From: Streptomyces longwoodensis
GTDB taxonomy: Bacteria > Actinomycetota > Actinomycetes > Streptomycetales > Streptomycetaceae
Assembly (NCBI RefSeq): GCF_001514125.1
Contig: NZ_KQ948550.1
Span: 310,001-374,000, forward strand
Length of the DNA stretch: 64,000 nt
Direction of reading: 5' to 3'
Each line of letters opens with the position of its first letter. Position 1 is the first letter of the stretch. The notes beneath the pieces are model-generated. The model was not told the DNA's origin. It made no database searches and saw nothing but the letters and a program-made list of their open reading frames with translations. Made by a program: the position numbers and the translations under genes. Below are positions 36,576 to 45,590 of this stretch, piece after piece.

Positions 36576-37256
36576 ATGACCGCGATCAGAGTGCTCCTCG
36601 TCGACGACGACCCACTGGTGCGGGCCGGGCTGGCGCTGATGATGGGCGGGGCCGACGACCTCCGGATCGTCGGCGAGGCCGACGACGGCGACGCGGTCGA
36701 GGACCTGGTCGCCCGCACCCGCCCCGACGTCGTCCTGATGGACCTCCGCATGCCCGCGGTGGACGGCCTGACGGCCACCCAGCGGCTGCGCCGCCGCCCG
36801 GACGCCCCGCAGGTCCTCGTGCTCACCACGTTCCATGCCGACGAGCAGGTGCTGCGGGCCCTGCGCGCGGGCGCCGCCGGATTCGTCCTCAAGGACACCC
36901 CGCCCGCCGAGATCATCGACGCGGTGCGCCGGGTCGCGGCCGGCGACCCCGTCCTGTCGCCCGCCGTCACCCGGCAGTTGATGGCGCACGTCGCCGGCGC
37001 GTCGGCCGACACCCGGCGCGCACGCGCGCGGGCCCGCGTCGCCCTGCTGAACGACCGCGAGCGCGAGGTGGCCGTCGCCGTCGGCCGGGGCCTGGCCAAC
37101 GCCGAGATCGCCACCGGGCTGTTCATGAGCGTCGCCACCGTCAAGACCCACGTCTCCCGCATCCTCGCCAAGCTCGACCTCAACAACCGCGTGCAGATCG
37201 CGCTGCTCGCGTACGACGCGGGCCTCCTCGACGAAGGCGCCGCGAACGGGCACTGA
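36576..37256 (+). CDS. NarL/LuxR-type response regulator
   Basis: 226 residues. Receiver domain: acidic pair at VDDDPLV (10-12), phosphoacceptor Asp56 in VVLMDLRMP, and conserved Thr and Lys in VLTTFHAD and FVLKDTPP. The C-terminal LuxR HTH is LNDREREVAVAVGRGLANAEIATGLFMSVATVKTHVSRIL. I start at the second ATG (36576), with GGGGACC before it, rather than the ATG nine bases upstream. It is the cognate partner of the preceding kinase. The cytochrome P450 lies 85 bases downstream on the same strand and could be a target or simply a neighbour. Confidence 0.94.
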   Translation: MTAIRVLLVDDDPLVRAGLALMMGGADDLRIVGEADDGDAVEDLVARTRPDVVLMDLRMPAVDGLTATQRLRRRPDAPQVLVLTTFHADEQVLRALRAGAAGFVLKDTPPAEIIDAVRRVAAGDPVLSPAVTRQLMAHVAGASADTRRARARARVALLNDREREVAVAVGRGLANAEIATGLFMSVATVKTHVSRILAKLDLNNRVQIALLAYDAGLLDEGAANGH

Positions 37257-37341
37257 CGGGGCGGACACGCGCGGGACGAATGAGCGACGAGCGGGGCGGG
37301 TACGGCCGAGGCGAAGACCGAGACGCAGGGGGAGGACGGCG

Positions 37342-38535
37342 ATGACCGAGGTGGTCGACTGGGGCGACCGCGGTGAGGAACTGCGCAGGGACCCGCACCC
37401 GCTGTACGCCCGGCTGCGCGAGCGCGGGCCGGTGCACCGGGTGCGCCTGCCCGGCGGCGACGGGTTCTACGAGACCTGGCTCGTCGTGGGGTACGAGGAA
37501 GCGCGCGCCGCGCTCACCGACCCGCGGCTGATCAAGGACAGCGAACGGCTCGGGATGCACTTCCTGGACGTGGAGACCGTCGGCAAGCACCTGCTGATCA
37601 GCGACCCGCCGCAGCACACCCGCCTGCGCTCGCTGGTCTCGCGCGCGTTCACGGCGCGCCGCGTGGAGGAACTGCGCCCGCGCGTCGAGCGGATCACCGG
37701 CGACCTGCTCGACGCGATGCTGCCCCGCGGCCGCGCCGACCTGGTGGAGTCCTTCGCCTATCCGCTGCCCCTCACCGTGATCTGCGAGCTGCTCGGTGTC
37801 CCGGAGATCGACCGCGCCGCGTTTCGCGCGACGTCCACCGAGATCGTCGCCCCCACCGACGCCGACAGCGAGGGCGACGCGCTGATCCGGCTCGGCGCGT
37901 ACCTGACCGAGCTGATCGAGGACAAGCGCTGCGCCGGGCCGGGCGGCGACCTGCTGAGCGAGCTGATCCGCACCACCGCCGAGGACGGCGACCGGCTCTC
38001 CGTCGGCGAACTGCGCGGCATGGCGTTCCTGCTGCTCGTCGCCGGCCACGAGACCACGGTCAACCTCATCACCAACGCCGTGCACGCCCTGCTCACCCAC
38101 CCCGCCCACCTGGCCGCCGTGCGCGCCGACCCGGCGCTGCTCGACGGGGTGGTCGAGGAGACGCTGCGCTGGGAGGGGCCGGTGGAGAACGCCACGTACC
38201 GGTTCGCCGTGGAGCCCGTGGAGATCGCCGGTGTGACCCTCGACAAGGGCGACCCGGTGCTGATCGGCCTGGCCGCCGCCGGCCGCGACCCCGCGCGCTT
38301 CGGCGACCCGGACCGCTACGACATCGGCCGCGACACGCGCGGGCACCTCGCCTTCGGCCACGGCATCCACTACTGCCTGGGCGCCCCGCTGGCCCGCCTG
38401 GAGGCCCGCACGGCCCTGGGCGCCCTGCTGGAGCGCGCCCCCGCCCTCGCCTTCGACGGACCGCCCCCCGACACATGGCTGCCCGGCATGCTGATGCGGG
38501 GGCGGCGGACGCTGCCGGTGCGGTGGACGCCCTGA
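37342..38535 (+). CDS. Cytochrome P450 (CYP107/105-like)
   Basis: 397 residues, complete bacterial class I P450. The I-helix has LVAGHETTV (234-239), the K-helix EETLR with Glu273 and Arg276, and the heme loop AFGHGIHYCLGAPLAR has Cys345. HTRLRSLVSRAFTARRVE is the C-helix heme contact. Substrate is not predictable; no ferredoxin gene is adjacent. Start ATG follows GGAGGACGGCG. Hydroxylation of a macrolide, steroid or terpenoid is possible. Confidence 0.94.
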   Translation: MTEVVDWGDRGEELRRDPHPLYARLRERGPVHRVRLPGGDGFYETWLVVGYEEARAALTDPRLIKDSERLGMHFLDVETVGKHLLISDPPQHTRLRSLVSRAFTARRVEELRPRVERITGDLLDAMLPRGRADLVESFAYPLPLTVICELLGVPEIDRAAFRATSTEIVAPTDADSEGDALIRLGAYLTELIEDKRCAGPGGDLLSELIRTTAEDGDRLSVGELRGMAFLLLVAGHETTVNLITNAVHALLTHPAHLAAVRADPALLDGVVEETLRWEGPVENATYRFAVEPVEIAGVTLDKGDPVLIGLAAAGRDPARFGDPDRYDIGRDTRGHLAFGHGIHYCLGAPLARLEARTALGALLERAPALAFDGPPPDTWLPGMLMRGRRTLPVRWTP

Positions 38536-38572
38536 GGGCCACGCCGGGACGCGCCACCGGGCCGGGCCCGGC

Positions 38573-39598
38573 TCACCCCAGCCCCGTCGGCTCCGGCGCC
38601 CCCGGGACCTCCCGCAGGGACACCGGGCGGTGCTCGCGGTGGGAGAGGGCGCAGGCCTCGGCGATGCGCAGGGCCTGGAGGGCCTCGCGCCCGTCGCAGG
38701 GGTTGGCGCGCTCGCCCCGGACCACCTCGACGAACGCGGCGAGCTCGGCTTCGTACGCGGGGGCGAAGCGCTCCAGGAACCCGGCCCAGGGCTTGTCCGC
38801 GGCGGGCGGGCCGGTCGGCTCCGTCGACGCGATCGGCGTGCGGTCGTCCAGGCCGACGACGATCTGGTCCCGTTCCCCGGCGAGCTCCATGCGCACGTCG
38901 TACCCGGCGCCGTTCATCCGGGTCGCCGTGGCGGTGGCCAGCGTGCCGTCGTCCAGGGTGAGCACCACGGCCGCGGTGTCGACGTCCCCGGCCGCCCGGA
39001 ACACCGGCGGTCCCGCGTCGGACCCGGCGGCGTAGACGTCCACCACCTCGCGCCCGGTCACCCAGCGCAGCGCGTCGAAGTCGTGGATCAGCGCGTCCCG
39101 GTAGATCCCGCCGGACACCGGCAGCCACTCGGGCGGCGGCGGCGCCTGGTCGGACGTCACCGCCCGCACGGTGTGCAGCCGCCCGAGCCGTCCCGAGCGC
39201 ACCGCCTCGCGCGCGCCCGTGTAGCCGGTGTCGAAGCGGCGCTGGAAACCCATCTGCAGCACGGTCCCGGCGGACTCGACCTCCGCGATGGCCTGCAGGG
39301 TCCCGGGCAGGTCCAGGGCGATCGGCTTCTCGCAGAAGACCGGCAGCCCGGAGCGCGCCGCCCGGCCGATCAGGTCGGCGTGGGCGGACGTCGAGGTGGT
39401 GATCACCACCGCGTCGACGCCCCACCGGAAGATCTCGTCCACCCCCGGTGCCGCCGTCTCGCCGAGGCGCAGCGCGAGGTCCTGCGCCCGCGCGGGGTCC
39501 GCGTCCGTCAGGATCAGCGACCCGACCTCACGGTGGCGGCTGAGCGTGTTCGCATGGATCGTGCCGAGGCGGCCCGTCCCGATGACCCCGATGCGCAT
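38573..39598 (-). CDS. Gfo/Idh/MocA-family dehydrogenase (inositol dehydrogenase-like)
   Basis: 341 residues. IGVIGTGRLGTIHANTLSR binds NAD(P), and FCEKPIALD has the conserved EKP Lys. GIYRDALIHDFDALRWVTGR contains the substrate-binding Asp and His of myo-inositol 2-dehydrogenases. Family members oxidise inositol or other polyols and sugars at C-2. It diverges from the GntR regulator, with a shared TGTCCGGACA operator, and lies next to a sugar ABC transporter and ROK kinase. No other iol genes are present, so the substrate is uncertain. Confidence 0.9.
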   Translation of the reverse strand: MRIGVIGTGRLGTIHANTLSRHREVGSLILTDADPARAQDLALRLGETAAPGVDEIFRWGVDAVVITTSTSAHADLIGRAARSGLPVFCEKPIALDLPGTLQAIAEVESAGTVLQMGFQRRFDTGYTGAREAVRSGRLGRLHTVRAVTSDQAPPPPEWLPVSGGIYRDALIHDFDALRWVTGREVVDVYAAGSDAGPPVFRAAGDVDTAAVVLTLDDGTLATATATRMNGAGYDVRMELAGERDQIVVGLDDRTPIASTEPTGPPAADKPWAGFLERFAPAYEAELAAFVEVVRGERANPCDGREALQALRIAEACALSHREHRPVSLREVPGAPEPTGLG

Positions 39599-39640
39599 GG
39601 AACCAAGGTGCGGTCGGACTCCGCGCGCTGTCAATGCGTA

Positions 39641-39650
39641 TGTCCGGACA
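39641..39650. promoter_or_regulatory. GntR operator core in the dehydrogenase/gntR gap
   Basis: TGTCCGGACA is a perfect palindrome in an AATGCGTA...ATCGGAC context. An extended copy lies at 40509-40532 before the ABC transporter, so the GntR protein probably binds both. Confidence 0.65.
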
Positions 39651-39700
39651 ATCGGACTACACAACTTCCCGTCAACCGGCCACGGAGCTACGCTCGGGCC

Positions 39701-40465
39701 GTGCCGAAACCAGATGTGGACCCGACCGTGCAGCTCGACCTCCGGGTGGACCGCAGTTCCCCCGTCCCCCTGTACTTCCAGCTGTCCCAGCAGCTGGAGG
39801 CGGCGATCGAGCACGGCGCGCTGACCCCGGGCAGCCTGCTGGGCAACGAGATCGAGCTGGCGGCCCGGCTCGGCCTGTCCCGGCCGACCGTCCGCCAGGC
39901 CATCCAGTCGCTGGTCGACAAGGGCCTCCTGGTGCGCCGCCGGGGCGTCGGCACCCAGGTCGTGCACAGCCAGGTCAAACGCCCCCTGGAACTCAGCAGC
40001 CTCTACGACGACCTGGAGGCGGCCGGCCAGCGCCCCGCGACCTCGGTCCTGGTCAACACCGTCGTCCCGGCGACCGCCGGCGTCGCGGCCGCGCTCGGCG
40101 TGCCCGAGGGCGACGACGTCCAGCGCATCGAGCGGCTGCGGCTCGCCCACGGGGAGCCGATGGCGTACCTCTGCAACCACCTGCCCTCCGGCCTGCTCGA
40201 CCTGGACACCGCGGAGCTGGAGGCCACCGGCCTGTACCGGATGATGCGGTCCGCCGGGATCACCCTGCACAGCGCCCGCCAGTCGATCGGCGCCCGCGCC
40301 GCCACCGCCGCCGAGGCCGAGCGGCTCACCGAGGCCGAGGGCGCGCCGCTGCTCACCATGCAGCGCACGACGTTCGACGACACCGGCCGGGCGGTCGAGT
40401 TCGGCGACCACATCTACCGCCCGAGCCGCTACTCCTTCGAGTTCCAGCTCCTGGTCCGGCCGTAG
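39701..40465 (+). CDS. GntR-family regulator (HutC subfamily, UTRA domain)
   Basis: 254 residues. The winged helix (SSPVPLYFQLSQQLEAAIEH, LTPGSLLGNEIELAARLGLS, RPTVRQAIQSLVDKGLLVRR) sits at about 14-85. The UTRA ligand-binding domain follows, with LYRMMRSAGITLHSARQSIG and TFDDTGRAVEFGDHIYRPSRYSFEF at the end. It is flanked by the divergent dehydrogenase and the downstream ABC operon, both carrying TGTCCGGACA sites. It is probably a sugar- or polyol-phosphate-responsive repressor. GTG start at 39701. Confidence 0.92.
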   Translation: MPKPDVDPTVQLDLRVDRSSPVPLYFQLSQQLEAAIEHGALTPGSLLGNEIELAARLGLSRPTVRQAIQSLVDKGLLVRRRGVGTQVVHSQVKRPLELSSLYDDLEAAGQRPATSVLVNTVVPATAGVAAALGVPEGDDVQRIERLRLAHGEPMAYLCNHLPSGLLDLDTAELEATGLYRMMRSAGITLHSARQSIGARAATAAEAERLTEAEGAPLLTMQRTTFDDTGRAVEFGDHIYRPSRYSFEFQLLVRP

Positions 40466-40508
40466 CGCCAGGACCCGGCCCGCCGACCCCCGGTGCGGGA
40501 CCCGTTTC

Positions 40509-40532
40509 GTCGCATTGTCCGGACAATGCGAC
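40509..40532. promoter_or_regulatory. 24-bp perfect palindrome before the ABC operon
   Basis: The left half is GTCGCATTGTCC and the right half is its exact reverse complement. The centre is TGTCCGGACA as in 39641-39650. It lies 160 bases upstream of the lipoprotein gene, in line with a repressor operator. Confidence 0.75.
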
Positions 40533-40667
40533 CGCTCCCGGGTCCCCCGGCCGACCGCGCCCGAGCCCGTGTTCGATAATGGGGCGTTTGCGTCCGGTGA
40601 ACGGTGAACCGTCATGACCGCCGCCGGACGCGCGCACGACAGCACACGGCAAGAAGGGCACGGCCTC

Positions 40668-41672
40668 GTGGCACGGTTTCGGACCTGGGCAGGGATCGCG
40701 TTGGCGGGGGCACTGTGCGTGTCGCTCGCCGGGTGCAGCAGCACCGGGGGCAAGCGCGCCGAGGACGCCCGCAAGGCCGCGGCCGCGCACGGCAGGGCGG
40801 CGGTGGACACCCCCCGCTGGACCGTCGCGATGATCACCCACTCGGGCGATGGCGACACGTTCTGGGACATCGTCCAGAGCGGCGCCGAGCAGGCCGCCCT
40901 CAAGGACAACATCGCGTTCCTCTACTCGCACGACGACGAGGCGCAGCAGCAGGCGCAGCTCGTCGACGCGGCCGTCGACAAGAAGGTCGACGGGATCATC
41001 GTCTCGCTCGCCAAGCCCGACGCCCTCAAGGCCGCCCTGGCCCGCGCCAGGAAGGCCGGCATCCCGGTGATCACGGTGAACTCGGGGTCCGAGCAGTCCA
41101 AGGCCTTCGGCGCGCTCACCCACGTCGGCCAGGACGAGTCGGTGGCCGGCGAGGCGGTCGGCGAGGAGCTGAACCGGCGCGGGCGCAAGAAGGCGCTGTG
41201 CCTCCTGCACGAGCAGGGCAACGTCGGTCACGAGCAGCGCTGCGACGGCGTGGCGAAGACCTTCCACGGCACGCTCCAGCGGCTCTACGTCAACGGCACG
41301 AGCATGCCCGACGTCCAGTCCGCGCTGGAGGCGAAGCTCCAGACGGACCGGGCGACCGACGCCGTGGTCACGCTCGGCGCGCCGTACGCCGACACCGCCG
41401 TACAGGCCCGGCGCGGTGCGGGCAGCACCGCCGAGATCGACACCTTCGACCTGAACGCCAAGGTCGCCGCGGGCCTGCAGGACGGCAGCCTCGGCTTCGC
41501 CGTCGACCAGCAGCCCTACCTCCAGGGCTACGAGGCCGTGGACCTGCTGTGGCTGTACAAGTACAACGCCGACACCCTCGGCGGCGGCCGGCCCGTGCTG
41601 ACCGGCCCGCAGATCGTCACCAAGGACCAGGCCGCCGCGCTCGCCGCGTACACGCAGCGGGGGACCCGATGA
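40668..41672 (+). CDS. Sugar ABC transporter substrate-binding lipoprotein
   Basis: 334 residues. A signal peptide ends in the lipobox SLAGC with lipidated Cys23, so it is a membrane-anchored lipoprotein. The rest is a periplasmic-binding type 1 (ribose/xylose-like) fold: TVAMITHSGDGDTFWDIVQSGAEQA, VDAAVDKKVDGIIVSLAKPDA, GIPVITVNSG and YADTAVQARRG. I start at GTG 40668 with AAGAAGGG upstream; starting at 40614 would put 18 residues before the signal peptide. It overlaps the permease by four bases. Confidence 0.92.
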   Translation: MARFRTWAGIALAGALCVSLAGCSSTGGKRAEDARKAAAAHGRAAVDTPRWTVAMITHSGDGDTFWDIVQSGAEQAALKDNIAFLYSHDDEAQQQAQLVDAAVDKKVDGIIVSLAKPDALKAALARARKAGIPVITVNSGSEQSKAFGALTHVGQDESVAGEAVGEELNRRGRKKALCLLHEQGNVGHEQRCDGVAKTFHGTLQRLYVNGTSMPDVQSALEAKLQTDRATDAVVTLGAPYADTAVQARRGAGSTAEIDTFDLNAKVAAGLQDGSLGFAVDQQPYLQGYEAVDLLWLYKYNADTLGGGRPVLTGPQIVTKDQAAALAAYTQRGTR

Positions 41673-42709
41673 ACGCGGCCACGGACGGAATCCGTGAAGA
41701 AAGGTTCCTGCAGAGTGCGTCCGCGCGTCGCCTGCTGAGCCGCCCCGAGCTGGGCTCGGTCGTCGGCGCGGTCGCGGTCTTCGTGGTGTTCGCCCTGGCC
41801 GCCGACGGCTTCCTGCGCGCGTCGAGCCTGAGCACCGTCCTGTACGCGTCCTCGACGATCGGCATCATGGCCGTGCCCGTCGCGCTGCTGATGATCGGCG
41901 GTGAGTTCGACCTCTCGGCCGGCGTCCTGGTCACGTCCTCGGCGCTGATCTCGTCGATGACCAGCTACCAGCTCACCGCGAACGTCTGGGTCGGCGTCGG
42001 CGTGTCGCTGCTGGCCACCCTCGCCGTGGGCGCCTTCAACGGCTTCCTGCTCACCCGCACCCGGCTGCCCAGCTTCATCGTCACCCTGGGCACGTTCCTG
42101 ATGCTCACCGGCATGAACCTCGGCTTCACCAAGCTGATCGACGGCACGGTCTCCACCAAGACCATCGCCGACATGGAGGGCTTCCCCGCCGCGCACGCGG
42201 TCTTCGCCTCCACGCTCACCGTCGGCGGCGTCGACGTGAAGGTCACCATCCTGTGGTGGCTCGCCCTGGTCGCCGTCGCCTCCTGGATCCTGCTGCGTAC
42301 CCGGGCCGGCAACTGGATCCTCGCCGTCGGCGGCAACGCGGACGCGGCCCGCGCGGTCGGCGTCCCCGTCGCCCGCACCCGCGTCGCCCTCTACATGGGC
42401 GTGGCCCTCGGCGCCTGGATCTCGGGCCAGCACCTGCTCTTCTCCTACGACGTCGTCCAGTCCGGCGAGGGCGTCGGCAACGAGCTGATCTACATCATCG
42501 CGGCCGTCATCGGCGGCTGCCTGATCACCGGCGGCCACGGCAGCGCCGTCGGCTCGGCGGTCGGCGCCCTGCTGTTCGGCATGACCAGCAAGGGCATCGT
42601 CTTCGCCGAGTGGAACCCCGACTGGTTCAAGTTCTTCCTCGGAGCGATGCTGCTCCTCGCGACCCTGCTCAACCACTGGGTCCGCAAGCGCGCGGAGGCG
42701 GCCAAGTGA
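41669..42709 (+). CDS. Sugar ABC transporter permease (CUT2)
   Basis: 346 residues and about nine membrane segments. [24 protein letters not shown] is the CUT2 permease signature (GGxDLS). [20 protein letters not shown] is the first segment and [23 protein letters not shown] the last coupling region. The start ATG overlaps the upstream stop (ATGA), and its own stop overlaps the ATPase GTG (GTGA), so the three subunits are stoichiometrically linked. It forms the channel for a monosaccharide or polyol. Confidence 0.94.
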   Translation: MNAATDGIREERFLQSASARRLLSRPELGSVVGAVAVFVVFALAADGFLRASSLSTVLYASSTIGIMAVPVALLMIGGEFDLSAGVLVTSSALISSMTSYQLTANVWVGVGVSLLATLAVGAFNGFLLTRTRLPSFIVTLGTFLMLTGMNLGFTKLIDGTVSTKTIADMEGFPAAHAVFASTLTVGGVDVKVTILWWLALVAVASWILLRTRAGNWILAVGGNADAARAVGVPVARTRVALYMGVALGAWISGQHLLFSYDVVQSGEGVGNELIYIIAAVIGGCLITGGHGSAVGSAVGALLFGMTSKGIVFAEWNPDWFKFFLGAMLLLATLLNHWVRKRAEAAK

Positions 42710-43485
42710 CCCTCGTCGAGCTGACCGGCGTCAGCAAGCACTACGGCTCCGTCCGCGCCCTCGACGGCGTCTCCCTGGAGGTCCACGCGGGGGAGATCAC
42801 CTGCGTCCTCGGCGACAACGGCGCCGGCAAGTCGACCCTGATCAAGATCATCGCCGGGCTCCACCAGCACGACGGCGGCGTCCTGCGGCTCGACGGCGAG
42901 GAGACCCGGCTGTCCTCCCCGCGCGAGGCACTGGACCGGGGCATCGCCACCGTCCACCAGGACCTGGCCGTCGTCCCGCTCATGCCGGTGTGGCGCAACT
43001 TCTTCCTCGGCTCGGAGCCGCGCAAGGGCGCCGGCCCCTTCAAGCGCCTGGACGTCGACTTCATGCGCCGCACCACGCGCGCGGAGCTGCTGCGCCTGGG
43101 CATCGACCTGCGCGACGTCGACCAGCCCATCGGCACCCTGTCGGGCGGCGAACGCCAGTGCGTGGCGATCGCCCGCGCGGTGTACTTCGGCGCCAAGGTC
43201 CTCATCCTCGACGAGCCGACGGCAGCGCTCGGCGTGAAGCAGTCGGGCATGGTCCTGAAGTACGTCGCGGCGGCCCGGGACGAGGGCCTGGGCGTGGTGC
43301 TCATCACCCACAACCCGCACCACGCGTACCTCGTCGGCGACCGGTTCGTCCTGCTGAAGCGGGGCACCACCGTCGGCCACCACACGCGCGACCGCATCAC
43401 GCTCGAGGAGCTCACCCACCAGATGGCGGGCGGCAGCGAGCTGGAGGCGTTGAGCCACGAACTGGGGGGACGCGACCGCGGCTGA
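42706..43485 (+). CDS. Sugar ABC transporter ATP-binding protein (single domain)
   Basis: 259 residues with one ABC domain: Walker [13 protein letters not shown] (about 36-47), signature [20 protein letters not shown], Walker [13 protein letters not shown] and the switch His in [11 protein letters not shown]2 transporters normally have a fused two-domain ATPase of about 500 residues; this one has a single domain and presumably acts as a homodimer, like fructose-type FrcA. The tight ATG/GTG overlaps show it belongs to this transporter. Confidence 0.94.
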   Translation: MTLVELTGVSKHYGSVRALDGVSLEVHAGEITCVLGDNGAGKSTLIKIIAGLHQHDGGVLRLDGEETRLSSPREALDRGIATVHQDLAVVPLMPVWRNFFLGSEPRKGAGPFKRLDVDFMRRTTRAELLRLGIDLRDVDQPIGTLSGGERQCVAIARAVYFGAKVLILDEPTAALGVKQSGMVLKYVAAARDEGLGVVLITHNPHHAYLVGDRFVLLKRGTTVGHHTRDRITLEELTHQMAGGSELEALSHELGGRDRG

Positions 43486-43487
43486 CG

Positions 43488-43505
43488 CCGGCTCGCGTGA
43501 GCCGG
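43488..43505 (+). terminator. Hairpin after the ABC operon
   Basis: CCGGCTC-GCGT-GAGCCGG, just after the ATPase stop. It may attenuate read-through into the ROK kinase. Confidence 0.55.
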
Positions 43506-43654
43506 GGCGCACCGTCCTGTTCGCTCCACGGGCCGGACCTGGGCGGAAGGGCCGGCCCACGGTACGTCGCCACGCGCGCGTGGGTGCGGCCCCGCGCTCC
43601 GCGCCGTTGCCCCATTCGGCGCCCTGGGGGACCGTGCGGCAGAATCGGGCCTTG

Positions 43655-44800
43655 ATGAGCACCTACGGCAACTTCAGCGCCCCCATCGGCTCGCGCCGTG
43701 CGCCGGCGCTCCGCACCGTCGGCACGCGTGAGCGCCGCTCCCACCTGACCGCGCCGCGCGTGCCCACGGTGGGCATCGACATCGGCGGGACCAAGGTCAT
43801 GGCGGGCGTCGTGGACGCCGACGGCAACATCCTGGAGAAGGTCCGCGCGGAGACCCCGGACAAGTCCAAGAGCCCGAAGGTCGTCGAGGACACGATCGTC
43901 GAGCTGGTGCTGGACCTGTCCGACCGGCACGACGTGCACGCCGTCGGCATCGGCGCCGCCGGCTGGATCGACGCCGACCGCAACCGCGTCCTGTTCGCGC
44001 CCCACCTGAACTGGCGCAACGAACCCCTGCGCGACCGCCTCTCCGGCCGCCTCTCGGTCCCCGTGCTGGTCGACAACGACGCCAACACCGCCGCCTGGGC
44101 GGAGTGGCGCTTCGGCGCCGGGCGCGGCGAGGACCACCTGGTGATGATCACCCTCGGCACCGGCATCGGCGGCGCCATCCTGGAGGACGGCCAGGTCAAG
44201 CGCGGCAAGTACGGCGTCGCCGGCGAGTTCGGCCACATGCAGGTCGTGCCCGGCGGTCACCGCTGCCCGTGCGGCAACCGCGGCTGCTGGGAGCAGTACA
44301 GCTCCGGCAACGCGTTGGTCCGCGAGGCCCGCGAGCTGGCCGCCGCCGACTCCCCGGTGGCGTACGGCATCGTCGAGCACGTCAAGGGCAGCATCGCCGA
44401 CATCACCGGCCCGATGATCACCGAGCTGGCCCGCGAGGGCGACGCCATGTGCGTCGAGCTGCTCCAGGACATCGGGCAGTGGCTCGGCGTGGGCATCGCC
44501 AACCTCGCCGCCGCCCTCGACCCGTCCTGCTTCGTGATCGGCGGTGGCGTCTCGGCCGCCGACGACCTGCTCATCGGCCCCGCGCGCGACGCGTTCAAGC
44601 GGCACCTCACCGGGCGCGGCTACCGCCCCGAGGCCCGCATCGTGCGCGCCCAGCTCGGCCCCGAGGCCGGCATGGTCGGTGCCGCCGACCTCGCCCGCCT
44701 GGTCGCCCGCCGCTTCCGGCGCGCCAAGCGGCGCCGGGTCGAGCGGTACGAGCGCTACGAGCGGTTCGCCGAGTTCCGCCGCACGAGGGACACGGCATGA
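43655..44800 (+). CDS. ROK-family sugar kinase (glucokinase-like)
   Basis: 381 residues. A 35-residue basic, disordered N-terminus precedes the phosphate-binding VGIDIGGTKVMAGVVD (42-47 DIGGTK). LVDNDANTAAWAEWRFG contains the catalytic Asp, and GVAGEFGHMQVVPGGHRCPC plus GNRGCWEQY form the ROK zinc site (His-Cys-Cys-Cys). LGTGIGGAI binds phosphate. The C-terminus is basic (RRFRRAKRRRVERYERYERF). It overlaps the next gene by four bases. It probably phosphorylates the imported sugar; glucose is the default substrate. Confidence 0.93.
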   Translation: MSTYGNFSAPIGSRRAPALRTVGTRERRSHLTAPRVPTVGIDIGGTKVMAGVVDADGNILEKVRAETPDKSKSPKVVEDTIVELVLDLSDRHDVHAVGIGAAGWIDADRNRVLFAPHLNWRNEPLRDRLSGRLSVPVLVDNDANTAAWAEWRFGAGRGEDHLVMITLGTGIGGAILEDGQVKRGKYGVAGEFGHMQVVPGGHRCPCGNRGCWEQYSSGNALVREARELAAADSPVAYGIVEHVKGSIADITGPMITELAREGDAMCVELLQDIGQWLGVGIANLAAALDPSCFVIGGGVSAADDLLIGPARDAFKRHLTGRGYRPEARIVRAQLGPEAGMVGAADLARLVARRFRRAKRRRVERYERYERFAEFRRTRDTA

Positions 44801-45390
44801 CCGCCTCGCTGCCCCGCCAGGCCGCGCCGCCGGACGAGCCGCCCCGTCCGCCCGAGGACCGCCGCCACATGATCCGCCGCCGGACGCTCACCCTGCTCAT
44901 CATCGGGCTGCTCATCGGCGTCCCGGCCGGCTACCTGGTGATCTCCGCCGCGCAGAGCCGCGACAGCGGCCTGGACAAGGAGAAGAAGTACTCCGCGACC
45001 GGCCTCACCGAGGGCTGGCCGTCGAAGGTCCAGCGCACGCTGTACCAGGTGCCCGTCCCGCACCCGTCCAACAAGGTCGCGTACTACGAGACGAACAACT
45101 GGAAGACCAGCCGCCTCTACGTCCAGTTCCAGACCACCCACGCGGGCCTGGACCAGTTCCTCTCCGACCTGGGCGTCAATCGGGACGACCTGACCAAGGA
45201 CCGCATCACGATCAGCGCCCGCGACCAGAAGGTCACCGGCTGGAAGTTCTCGGGCCCCGGCTCGCGCCCCGGCGACTACTTCGGGCTGATCCGCCAGCAG
45301 AAGAAGCCGCAGCCGACCCAGGACGTGGTGGTCAACACCGGCAATCCGACCTACCCGATGGTGTACGTCGTCTCGCGGACGGTGCCCTGA
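44797..45390 (+). CDS. Membrane-anchored hypothetical protein
   Basis: 197 residues. A proline-rich cytoplasmic N-terminus is followed by one membrane helix (TLTLLIIGLLIGVPAGYLVI, about 30-49). A soluble outer domain has KVAYYETNNWKTSRLYVQF, GLDQFLSDLGVNRDDLT and a final TYPMVYVVSRTVP. No family is recognised. Its start overlaps the ROK kinase stop (ATGA), so it is translated with the kinase, but I can see no functional link other than position. Confidence 0.85.
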   Translation: MTASLPRQAAPPDEPPRPPEDRRHMIRRRTLTLLIIGLLIGVPAGYLVISAAQSRDSGLDKEKKYSATGLTEGWPSKVQRTLYQVPVPHPSNKVAYYETNNWKTSRLYVQFQTTHAGLDQFLSDLGVNRDDLTKDRITISARDQKVTGWKFSGPGSRPGDYFGLIRQQKKPQPTQDVVVNTGNPTYPMVYVVSRTVP

Positions 45391-45420
45391 CCGGGGCGTA
45401 CGGTGCGCGGCCGAGCGCAG

Positions 45421-45521
45421 GGGCCCGTCGTCCGGACTGTGGTCGGTCGTCGGGGCCGGTCGTCCGGACTGTGGTCGGCCGTGGGGGCCGGTCGTCCGGT
45501 GGGCCGTCGGCCGTGGGGCCG
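45421..45521. repeat. Three imperfect ~32-bp tandem repeats
   Basis: Units begin GGGCCCGTCGTCCGG, GGGCCGGTCGTCCGG and GGGCCGGTCGTCCGG and continue with ACTGTGGTCGG or a variant. They end just before the helicase promoter. The third unit is altered in its second half. They lie between the membrane-protein stop and the -35. Confidence 0.75.
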
Positions 45522-45522
45522 A

Positions 45523-45545
45523 TTGTCAGACCCCGCCCGTAGAGT
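45523..45545 (+). promoter_or_regulatory. PafBC-type DNA-damage promoter of the helicase operon
   Basis: TTGTCAGAC, eight bases, then TAGAGT. The actinobacterial RecA-independent damage promoter consensus is TTGTCRGTG-N8-TANNNT; seven of nine positions of the first box match, and the spacing and second box match exactly. It lies 45 bases upstream of the helicase start. Confidence 0.7.
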
Positions 45546-45590
45546 CGAAGACGACTGATCCGGGACGCGGGCGGGAGGTGAACAGGGCTC

